Below, in pieces: positions 55,389 through 64,000 of a stretch of 64,000 nucleotides of DNA. This DNA is from Linnemannia elongata (lineage: Eukaryota; Mortierellomycota; Mortierellomycetes; Mortierellales; Mortierellaceae). The stretch's first letter is position 1, and every line of letters begins with the position of its first letter. The notes under the pieces are model-generated. The model saw only the letters and a list, made by a program, of their open reading frames with translations, was not told the DNA's origin and searched no databases. The stretch lies in contig JAXBDG010000022.1 of NCBI GenBank assembly GCA_036320915.1, positions 744,001 to 808,000 on the forward strand. Reading direction: 5' to 3'. Made by a program: the position numbers and the translations under genes.

Positions 55389-56076
55389 AAAAAAGAATAA
55401 GAATGGTGCGGGCCCTGTGGGGGTAGTTGTGGGCCAATGGATGGTGAGCAGAGCAAGCTCATACGCGAAATAAAAAAAAAACAGGACAAAATCCTCCGAA
55501 TCCCCTCCTGACCTCGACAGGGTCCTGCAGAATGGAAGGATGGGAAGCTTTGAGCATGTGAGGGACGAAAGGCAAGAAAGAAATGTTGATAGTGAGTTCG
55601 GAATTCTCTTACATGTTTTGAGTTCGATGACTTTTTAGGGTAGGAAAAGCCCCAAGAAAGGCAGGGTGAGGGCTCATGCGCAACGCATGTTCTTAATTTA
55701 GATGTGGATTTGATAAAAGCGTTGATAGAAAGCATTGGCCATGTACTTTGCCTGCGTACAAAAAAAATATTAGCCGACCGAGAGTCGAGGTAACAGTTTA
55801 CATGTTGCAAGCCAAGTGGACTCTGACAACACACCAAAGAGCAACCTTTTGTATCCTGCAACTACTGTCGATAATCTATATTCTCACTGTCAATCCAAAA
55901 GTTCTTGTGATTAATATGGATAGAAAGTAGTCGACAATGATGCGCGTATCTTTTTGAACGAAAGTTTTTGTCCTTTTTTTTAATCAAAATAGTATGCTAC
56001 CCTGATTCTAGATATCAAATATGAGAATCGAAGGCGAAGTACAGGAATGTCCAAGTTGCGGGATACAAAAAAAAAA
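55389..56076. repeat. Direct repeat copy 1 (about 688 bp)
   Basis: It matches 58152-58832 in the same orientation, at roughly 95% identity by eye. It starts AAAAAAGAATAAGAATGGTG and ends TGCGGGATACAAAA in an A run. The differences include small indels (for example TCCTGACC against TGACC). It lies downstream of the F-box gene. No terminal inverted repeats and no obvious target-site duplication are seen. Confidence 0.85.
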
Positions 56077-56302
56077 GGGGGGGGGGGGGGACGACCCTAC
56101 TCTTGGCTTCGCGGATTGGGATGGATGAAGGGGACTATCATGGTTCTTTTGTATATGTGCTTTTGTGGGGAAATGCTTTCGCCACCCGCTAACAGGAACT
56201 TATCTTCCTCTTTTATTTGAATTATTTACTAGGGTTTGAAGAGCGTTAACTCTACCCTTTTTGTTATTTTTTTTAATAGTTTTTTTTTGAACGGTATCTG
56301 AT
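56077..56302. other. 3' flank of the F-box gene
   Basis: A G14 run directly follows the A run of repeat copy 1. No gene is seen. Confidence 0.5.
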
Positions 56303-57967
56303 TTATCGACTAAATGGGGTCTTATCTAACCTTATAGAGGTCAACTGTTGGTTCTCGCCATCAATCGCCACGACCACAGGCTCTACTTGCACACGCTCTA
56401 TTTCAGGCAATGTCATAACGCGACGTTTCAGCTCCTCCAACCGTTTAAAATGTGCTTCTCTCATCTGCGAGATAACAACCTGCTGCTCCTGGAAGGCCAC
56501 AGGCTGATCGCACACACTGACAAAGAGCGTCAGATCTTTCAGCTGGGTGGTCACCCACTGTCGCTCCAGAATATCTGTCAGCGTCGTGTAGAATCCCTCC
56601 GTGTGCCCGATCCATCGAGAGCTTCGGATGTGTAGTTCCTTGAGGTTGACGCACTCTCCAAGGAGTGCAGAGACCGAGATCTTTACGAAAGATCCTGCCC
56701 ACTCGAGTTCGATCGTGGTTAGAGTTGTTGAGTGTCGGAGGATCGCAAGTGTGAATCTGAACTCTGTGAAGCTATCATATGATCCAAAGAAGCCGATGTC
56801 TTCCACCGTTTGGCGCGGTAATGACTCCAATATTCTGAGGAGTACTGGTCCACATACTTCACCCCCGTCCCCATGCGACCCGCAGATCAAAGACCGGATC
56901 TTGGGACACTCTCTGCCAATATAGTCACCCAATATGACATGATCTAAGTGGCTCGGAAAGTTTAAGATGTTGAGCTTCCTGAGATTCGGGCAACGTGCAA
57001 AAACAGTCAGAAGTTCATCCGTTGACGTCGAATCCACCACTTCCCAGAGCTCCATCTCCACCAAGTTTGTCAACGGCTCCTGCTTCCTTGATTGAACCCT
57101 CCACTCAGCATCCTCAGGAACGCCATCAAGATCCCACTCCCAGAAGTCATCTTCGTCTTCGTCAGTGGACGAAAAGCTCTCTGTGGCCACGACGAATTTG
57201 CGGATCGACGGACAGCAATTGAAAAAGATTTCGGCTCCAGCCTTGAACCGCTGATCGCTATTGTCGCAAAGGATCAAAAGGTCCAAGGTCGTCAGGTGGG
57301 AGAGTCCTGCAATAGCCTTTCCGAGTAGTCGATATCCAAGGAGGTCCATCGTCCCGTCATGGCTCGATTCCAGGGTTTCCAGTCGTGGGTTGAGAGAGAT
57401 GAGCCAACTGAACTCTGCCATGATCATCCGCTCGTCTTGGTGATGCGGCAGTTCGTAGGAGCAGTCCACAAGGGTATAATACGTCAGTTCCAGGGAGTGA
57501 AGGTTTGTGATTGGAGGCACGGGCACGACTCGACAAGTGCGATCATCTTCTGGGGGGAGCCAAGGCGGTAAAAGCAGTGGTGGCGACAGCGGCGGTGGTA
57601 GTCGTAATGACGATGCAGAGGATAATGTTGGTGTGGCGGTTGACGAGAATGGGTCCAAGGCTCGTATCTCCTCGAACGCCAGCAAGCAATTATAATAGTA
57701 ATGCAGCTCAGTGGTTCCAAGGGTAAGTTTCCTGACATGACGGACGTTGCGCCCCAGAGCGAGCAGACACGGCGTCGAGGCTAAGATTTTCTGCTCTCTT
57801 CCATATAAGCTACTGATAAAGAGGTCTCTGTAGAGAGATGGGGTACAACATTCATGAATCCTATGACTGGTCCTGCAGAGTCGAGAGATATCAGTTGGTT
57901 TGAGGGTAGTTGTGACGAGGTCCAAAAGTTCTGGGGTGTTGAAGAAACGGTCCTGAGCGGTTTCCAT
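56303..57967 (-). CDS. F-box protein with leucine-rich C-terminal region
   Basis: Single exon, 554 residues. The N-terminal F-box-like segment (about 8-50: FFNTPELLDLVTTTLKPTDI, LCRTSHRIHECCTPSLYRDL) would bind Skp1 in an SCF ubiquitin ligase. The remainder is made of degenerate leucine-rich stretches (LGRNVRHVRKLTLGTTELHY, NLVEMELWEVVDSTSTDELL, CPNLRKLNILNFPSHLDHV, CVNLKELHIRSSRWIGHTEG) expected to form the substrate-binding solenoid. This architecture forms very large families in Mortierellomycota and other early-diverging fungi. The start at 57967 gives METAQDRFFNTP. It is flanked on both sides by the same ~0.68-kb direct repeat, and copy 2 begins about 185 bp upstream of its ATG. Confidence 0.82.
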   Translation of the reverse strand: METAQDRFFNTPELLDLVTTTLKPTDISRLCRTSHRIHECCTPSLYRDLFISSLYGREQKILASTPCLLALGRNVRHVRKLTLGTTELHYYYNCLLAFEEIRALDPFSSTATPTLSSASSLRLPPPLSPPLLLPPWLPPEDDRTCRVVPVPPITNLHSLELTYYTLVDCSYELPHHQDERMIMAEFSWLISLNPRLETLESSHDGTMDLLGYRLLGKAIAGLSHLTTLDLLILCDNSDQRFKAGAEIFFNCCPSIRKFVVATESFSSTDEDEDDFWEWDLDGVPEDAEWRVQSRKQEPLTNLVEMELWEVVDSTSTDELLTVFARCPNLRKLNILNFPSHLDHVILGDYIGRECPKIRSLICGSHGDGGEVCGPVLLRILESLPRQTVEDIGFFGSYDSFTEFRFTLAILRHSTTLTTIELEWAGSFVKISVSALLGECVNLKELHIRSSRWIGHTEGFYTTLTDILERQWVTTQLKDLTLFVSVCDQPVAFQEQQVVISQMREAHFKRLEELKRRVMTLPEIERVQVEPVVVAIDGENQQLTSIRLDKTPFSR

Positions 57968-58151
57968 GCTGACGGGGTTGGACTGGACTGAGTAGCCGGT
58001 GTGAGTTCGGAGGATGGAGGGGAGTGAATATGTTGAGTGAATGAGCAGTCTTTTTATCGACTGATGTAATTACTCGTATTTTCAAGCCACCCTGACATTA
58101 CAGCCCTTGAAATACAATACAGCTCATCAAGGTTAATGGATTTTCTTGCAT

Positions 58152-58832
58152 AAAAAAGAATAAGAATGGTGCGGGCCCTGTGGGGCTAGTTGTGGGCCAA
58201 TGGATGGTGAGCAGAGCAAGCTCATAACGCGAAAAAAAACCGGGACAAAATCCTCCGAATCCCCTGACCTCGACAGGGTCCTGCAGAATGGAAGGATGGG
58301 AAGCTTTGAGCATGTGAGGGACGAAAGGCAAGAAAGACATGTTGGTAATGAGTTCGGGATTCTCTTATATGTTTTGAGTTCGATGACTTTTTAGGGTAGG
58401 AAAAGCCCCAAGAAAGGCAGGGTGAGGGCTCATGCGCAACGCATGTTCTTAATTTAGATGTGGATTTGATAAAAGCGTTGATAGAAAGCATTGGCCATGT
58501 ACTTTGCCTGCATACAAAAAAAAATATTAGCCGACCGAGAGTCGAGGTAACAGTTTACATGTTGCAAGCCAAGTGGACTCTGGCAACACACCAAAGAGCA
58601 ACCTTTTGCATCCTGCAATTACTGTCGCTAATCTATTTTCTCACTATCAATCCAAAAGTTCTTGTGATTAATATGGAAAGAGAGTAGTCGACAATGAGGC
58701 GCGTATCGTTTTGAACATAAGTTTTTCGTATTTTATTTCGAGTCAAAATAGTATGCTACCCTGATTCTAGATCTCAAATATGAGGATCGAAGACGAAGTA
58801 CAGGAATGTCCAAGCTGCGGGATGCAAAAAAA
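58152..58832. repeat. Direct repeat copy 2 (about 681 bp)
   Basis: Same-orientation partner of 55389-56076, about 2.76 kb away. It covers the promoter region of the F-box gene. It ends TGCGGGATGCAAAAAAA, then purine-rich unique sequence. Confidence 0.85.
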
Positions 58833-59548
58833 GGAGGGGGAAGAGGAGGGAGGAAGTAAGAAGGCGAGAGAGATGAAGCAAGGGACCGACTCTGAACGAA
58901 GGAGTTACAGCGACAAGACGAGGGAAGGAGAGTGGGCTGAGAATCTTTTATATACAATAAACAAGGATACGGGACAAAGTCTATATGAGTCAAATCAACA
59001 ATCGGGATGGAGACCGACAAGAGGGCCTTTCGAGAGAAAAGAGAAGAGAATAGATGGACGACCCCCGCGCCTACGCTCCTAGAAAAAGGCTTTACCGCAG
59101 TAAATACGAACATCTGGAAAAAAGTGTTTGCCTAATTGATGCAGCCAAAACGCTTACATGTTCACCCATTGCTAGGTTGTGGTTATCCCTTTGTTATTTA
59201 TAATGGATATGCCGCTAAATGGACTAGTCTTCCGAGGGTCAAGGCAAACATCGCATGCATAGTTCATATGTCCCCCCTCATACAACCCAAACAAAAACAA
59301 AACCGTTTGAAACATCAATGAAAACTAACGGCGTTTCCGTTTGCTACTTTATGTCAAATATGACATGACGCAGATCAGGTCTTGAAGAGTTGAAAAAGTT
59401 GCAGAGTTAATTAATATGAAGAAAACAAAGGCGGAGCACTACGCTACGCCAATGCTTGGAGTTATAATTCAAAGGCTGTATGTTTTGACCAGTATCCACA
59501 ATTGCACATGCGATTGACCCGTAGTTGCTTTTATTTGTCTGTTAAAGT
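58833..59548. other. Intergenic, SUN gene 3' side
   Basis: Purine-rich near 58835-58930, otherwise unremarkable. No gene is seen. Confidence 0.5.
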
Positions 59549-62500
59549 CTACTGCTGCTCGGGAGTATCGGTAATCTCGTATCCATGGACGCGAACGCGG
59601 TAGATACATGTCATCTTGGGATGGCCCCAGTTCGACTTGATCCGGAAAACGGCTCCCACAGAAGGCACGATCTGCTTGGACAAAGGGATCGAAAATGTCT
59701 GACGTGACTTTGGCTTTTCTGGCGCGTCACCGTCGATGTTGCTGGCTATTGTTGTATTGGCGTTGAACTCGATGGTTGTCAAAAGAGTCGACCCTGGCCA
59801 CGGTGCTCCTTCGCGCCATCGATCGCCTGCCTTGACCTCCTGCTTGTTTTCTTGCTCCTGCTTGTCGGCTGAAGCTGTGCTTGAAGGCTCAACATGTGGT
59901 CGTGACGACTGAGACGTCACAGGCGCCGCGTCATCCCGACCTCTCAATCCCCAGATCTCAATCTCTCTAGCAGCGCTACCCAAGTCCAAAACAACCGAGG
60001 GATCCGCATGCTCGATGGTCACCTCCGTGATAACAATCTTCCGTGCAAGTCGAACCGCCAGCTGTCCTTCTTGTCCATCCATGGCCCAGCACTCTCCAGC
60101 ATGCATGTCGGGCTCGATCGCCTTCTCTGCCGGTTTCTCACGCCGAGGCAAGGGGACGAAAAACCGCGCGCCGAGTCGACCCAGTAGCGTGGGTTCCACA
60201 TAGTGGAAGTAGTTGGGGGAGGTGAGCCGAGGGATGATCCTGCCGCCCGCAGAGTGCAGGGCGTAGTCGGGCTTGGCAAGAGCATCGGCAGAGTACTTCT
60301 CCAGCGCCTTGTCAATCAATCCCGAAATGAGATCCCGCTCAATGTCCGTCAAGGCTCGTCCAGGGTGGTTGTTGTTACCGTGGGCCGAATTGGACGAGTC
60401 GTAGCCACCCCTGACAGGCGCGGCTTTGCCCTCCAGCTTGCCTTGCTTCTCCAACAGCGCGACGACATTCCGTTCCAGACTCTGCCAAATCGAGTTCGCC
60501 TCAGTCCTGAGCAAACTCAAAAAGACAGTTCTAGAGACCTTCGACATTCTGCTTTCAACAAACGAGCCCATCGCCTTCTCATTCTCGAGCAGAAAGTCGT
60601 CCCAACCAATCGCTTTTCCGGATTTCTTCTTTCCACGCGAAGAGCCCCAGGACCATCTGCTTGAAGAAGAGGCGTCCTCCTGTTGGTCGTCCGAATCCTG
60701 GTCGAGAAGCGCCACCTGATCCTTGATCGATTGTTGAACTTGATTCGAAGTCATAAACAGTTCGCGAGCGTGGTCCCAGAAATCGCTCGGGATTGACAGT
60801 TTACCCGTCCGAGGGTCCCTGGCGACCACCAAATGTTTTGGGATCTCGTCCCGAACCAGCTCCAGCACCCTCTGCTCGATCCACTGACCGTCGCTGACAT
60901 ACTTCTTCAGGGACTCGACCTCGCTCGAGACTTTGTTGACGTTGTGTTCAACACCCTTGAGCTTGTGTTCAACACCTGAGACCCAGACAGACATGTCATC
61001 CAGTTTCGATTGCAGCTCCTTGTCCAATCGATCATCCGCGTGACCAAGATCCACCAGTACCTTCTGGATCCACTCAATCCTTGACTCGAGCTCCTCCAGG
61101 GACTGGATCTGCTCTGTCGGGATCTGAATTGTGCTCGACGGCGATGGTGAAGGTTTGCTGGTCTTGCGGGATGGGATCCACTTTTCGACAGAAGGAATAC
61201 TTGGGACCCAATCGAACCATTTGCGTGGGTTGCTGACGTAGGGGTGTCCGTCCCGCTCCGGTGTACTTGGCCAAGAAATTCTGTCCCAGGTGCTCGACAC
61301 AATCTCCTTCAGCCCAGGTCCCCGACTTGGACTTGGCACGATAGTCTCGTTGTTGCAAGCTCGTCCGTCCTTGACTCCTGAAACGCCCTCGTATCCAAAC
61401 TTGTGGCTGGCCCAGACAGCGAGCCCAAGAAGAGCGACGCCAAAAAGAGTGCCTGGTCGCAACAGTCCAGATGCGACACCAGCCCGAGCCCAAGACTCTC
61501 CAGTCTTCCAGACAGCATGTCTTTGCGACCATGGCCACAGAAGGATGAACGAGATCCACGAGAGGACTGTCCATGCATAGTACTCTAATGCCGTCGTGAG
61601 AGAGAGGTAATTGTGCTGAAGGGTGTCCAAGTAGCCCTCAACCGCATATCCAACAACATGCCAGGGGTAGACGCGTGCAGAGGTCGAGGCTTCAGTAGAC
61701 TGGTGTAACGGCGAGTGGGCCGTCTCGTAGTGCCAACTGTATCGAGGCTCGATCGGGTGCTTCGTCCGCAGGTTCACTCCATATCTCGACCGATGCTCAG
61801 TGTCGCTCTCGTAATCAGAAGTGTCGGAATGGTGGTCATAGCGCTCAGTGATGTACGGCCGCTCATCCTCCTCCTCCTCCTTGAAGGCGCTAGCGCGACT
61901 TGATGGTCGTGGAGAGGGTGTGATTCGTCGTTCCAGAGGTCGGTAAACATCCGGCACAATTAGGTCCTCCTCCTCCTCCTCCGCACCGGTATGCCTGAAA
62001 ACGTCTGCATCTTCCTCCTCTTCCTCCTCTTCCTCCTCAGCCTCTTCCTCGGGCAATTCCTCCAGATGCTCAGCCTCGTCATGAGATTCCTGAGAGCCAT
62101 CGAGTCCAATACCAGAATCAAACTGCCTCATTGAGGGAATGTTGAAAGGAGATTTGCTGGGAGACCTGGGAGATATTGCTTGTGACCGAGAAGGCGTAGG
62201 GTGAGACCGAGGAGATGTTGGTTGGGAGGACCGAGGCAATCCTGATTGTGGAGTTGGTGATCTTGGCTCGGGTGTAGACGGTTTTGATGCGGAAGCTGGG
62301 GCGGCGACGGCTTTGCTCAATCGCGAGGCGACGGGAGTTTTCTTCCTTTGAAAAGATTCCCTACGAACTCGGGCACTGGTAAACGAAGAGTCGGAATCAA
62401 CGTCGGAGCCCTCACTGGGATAGCCGTCCTGTTGCTTCGAGTTGCCCCAGCCAAACTCGTCGCGCTGCTTTCGTAGCAAATGTGCCCACCGCTTGATGAA

Positions 62501-64000
62501 TCCTAACTGTTCCTGTTCCCGCTTGAGCTCTGCAATCTCGTGTTCGTCCAAGGACTCCTCGCCTTGGTCATCCAAAGCTGTATCCTCATAGCCGTTGCCT
62601 CGAAGGCGCTCGTGGGGATATATTTCATCTTCCTGCTCACCGATATCGAGTCCTTCATCATCATCCTCGTAGACATCATGTTCGAGCTCATCACGAGGTA
62701 CATCGTCTCTCTCATCCTCCACGTTGTCGAACTGATGCCTCTCTTTCGAATAGAGCTGGTGATCCTCTGTGTGCTCAAATTGGTCGTTTAGTGTTCGGTC
62801 AGTCTCCTGACGACTGCGGAAGTTGGCTGAACGAGGCTGGTGTCCGTCATTGTCATCATCCTCAGCGAAGTCGTCGTTGTTGTGGCCGAGTTCACTCACA
62901 GGACTTGTAAGGTCGTCAACTTGATCGTCCACAAAAGGAGAGGGTCGATATAAATAGGAGGTGAGGCCACCTGATTTCCTTCCGTTGCTGCCACCGTTCC
63001 TGAGAATGTCGATACTGTCGCTGTTCTGTGGGCGCTTGGAGCCGGCAATAGGGGTATCATGGGGTCGAAACGCCTTTCTGTACTGCTTTCCCTGTGGCGT
63101 TTGAGGAATGTGGCCATTATTCCTGGGTGTACCTTGACCAAAGCCTAGAGACGACGGTCTTTCCAGGGCGACTTCGGTGTCGATATAATTGCCATTGGCT
63201 CTCCGTGATTGTGGAGCGGCAAAGGGGGAGGACGAGAAGGACATCCTGTTCTTGTTAGAACTGCTGTTGGTGTTGGCGTGAGGGAAAAAGTCGAGGACTC
63301 TTTTTGCGTTGGGTGACCTGATTGGAGTCTTGGGTCCTTCGACTGTTGCGCCAATGACCCCTGGGAGGAGGAGGTTGTCGACTGTGGTGTAGAGTGGTGG
63401 AGTGGTCGTCGCCTTGCCGCGGGCCTAGAAGAAAGAGGGATATGAAGTCGGAAGCGGTGAGATATATGGTTCCGTTGTTGTTGCAGTTTGTTGTTGTGGC
63501 TATTGTTGTTGTTGTTGTTTGCTAAGGATGCTCTTGGATGTGAGTCCCTGTCGTACGACGACGCTCGTACCCGACGCGTGCTCTATGGCCAACTTTTCCC
63601 GGTCGTCAATGGTACAAGCTGCTCTTCCCGATATAAGTCCACATGCACCTGAACTGCTGGAGATAAACGCCCAATTGAACTGCTGGCGATGAACGAGCAA
63701 TTGGGACGACCCGCAGATAAAAAAAAAAAATACGTAAAAAAGCAATAAATGACAGCGAGGAGACGTACGGGTGAGGAGTAGTCGTTGGTGTTGTTGTGAA
63801 GGTCGTTTGTGACCCTTTGTTGTGTTCTTGCCCTTGAAGGAGTCAAGGTGTTCATGGGTTGGGACCAGATGAAGGTGCGGGTGGGAGGTCGTTTGTCGAG
63901 TGTTCGAGCACCGTTAATGGTTGTTCCTCTTCCGGAAGTGTGTACAGGGGTAAGTCGGGAGGAGTGCGCGAGTGAAGGATTGAGAGGTGTAGAGAGGGAC
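59549..64000 (-). CDS. SUN-domain (Sad1-type) nuclear envelope protein, 5' end off window
   Basis: Inner nuclear membrane half of the LINC complex. Minus-strand exons are 63424-59549 and 64000-63769, the latter open to the window edge, so the true start lies outside. A start at 63244 (MSFSSSPF) would be wrong: the frame stays open for 60 codons to an acceptor at 63425 and joins in phase with the upstream exon (donor at 63768, GTACGTC). At least 1368 residues. The N-terminal nucleoplasmic part is very long, acidic and Ser/Pro-rich. Two hydrophobic helices lie near 61590-61525 (YYAWTVLSWISFILLWPW) and 61460-61395 (LFGVALLGLAVWASHKFGYE). A coiled coil follows (about 61120-60890). The SUN domain is at about 60300-59560 (GGRIIPRLTSPNYFHYVEPT, GECWAMDGQEGQLAVRLA, ending CIYRVRVHGYEITDT). 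Family members are usually shorter. Confidence 0.88.

Noticed and set aside
55178..55861. 227-codon minus-strand ORF spanning repeat copy 1
   Set aside because: The corresponding frame in copy 2 is cut short, the differences I checked alter residues, and there is no family signal. Only the part left of the repeat might be a protein fragment.
1..64000. CRISPR arrays, bacterial operons, rRNA genes, viral or retrotransposon polymerase genes
   Set aside because: None of the expected repeats, motifs or gene orders are present. The content is ordinary intron-containing fungal nuclear DNA.

Overview
The window is nuclear DNA of an early-diverging fungus, most probably Mortierellomycota (Mortierella and relatives). 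The grounds are short GT-AG introns (about 60-150 bp) in most genes, pyrimidine-rich promoters, proteins rich in Gln/Asn/Ser, several long A/T homopolymers, an expanded Hmp1/CsbD-like stress family, a leucine-rich F-box protein, and animal-type genes that yeasts lack (C9orf72-like, AGGF1-like, a small RPEL protein). The phylum is an inference from gene content, not from a marker gene. There are no bacterial, viral, rRNA or CRISPR features.

Layout. 1-3543 (-): a protein O-mannosyltransferase cut by the left edge. 3.5-7.8 kb: a long regulatory or low-complexity interval. 7.8-11.3 kb (+): a soluble Mga2/Spt23-type IPT/TIG factor. 11.7-16.7 kb (-): ALKBH7, two adjacent Hmp1/CsbD-like stress genes, and RRP36. 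16.9-19 kb (+): an AGGF1-like FHA/G-patch protein, divergent from RRP36. 19.1-21.4 kb (-): V-ATPase subunit H in ten exons. 21.7-24.8 kb: two divergent single-pass membrane proteins of unknown role. 25-28 kb: SPT3 (SAGA) and VPS2/CHMP2 (ESCRT-III), convergent. 29.6-32.7 kb: a small secreted Cys protein and an RPEL-repeat protein. 33.5-34.8 kb: mitoribosomal uL6m and uS14m, head to head. 35.5-36.7 kb (-): a disordered protein. 38-41.5 kb (+): a C9orf72 homologue. 41.7 kb (-): a third, internally duplicated CsbD-like gene. 43.9-49.8 kb (+): a coiled-coil/SH3BGR-domain protein, then the ER SNARE syntaxin-18/Ufe1.

49.8-59.5 kb is gene-poor and looks accessory. It holds two small unknown ORFs, a gene-start relic, and a pair of about 0.68-kb direct repeats that flank a leucine-rich F-box gene. 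59.5-64 kb (-) is a SUN-domain (Sad1-type) nuclear envelope protein whose 5' end lies beyond the right edge.

Most genes are independent housekeeping genes with no operon-like logic. Shared themes are endomembrane trafficking and acidification (V-ATPase H, VPS2, syntaxin-18, C9orf72), transcription (Mga2-like, SPT3) and mitochondria (uL6m, uS14m, ALKBH7). The most notable items are the fungal C9orf72 homologue, a PMT with Glu where the catalytic-loop Asp is expected, an FHA domain split by a long acidic insert, and an Mga2-like factor that has an AT-hook but no ankyrin repeats or membrane anchor. Exon coordinates were derived by hand from splice motifs and reading-frame continuity.
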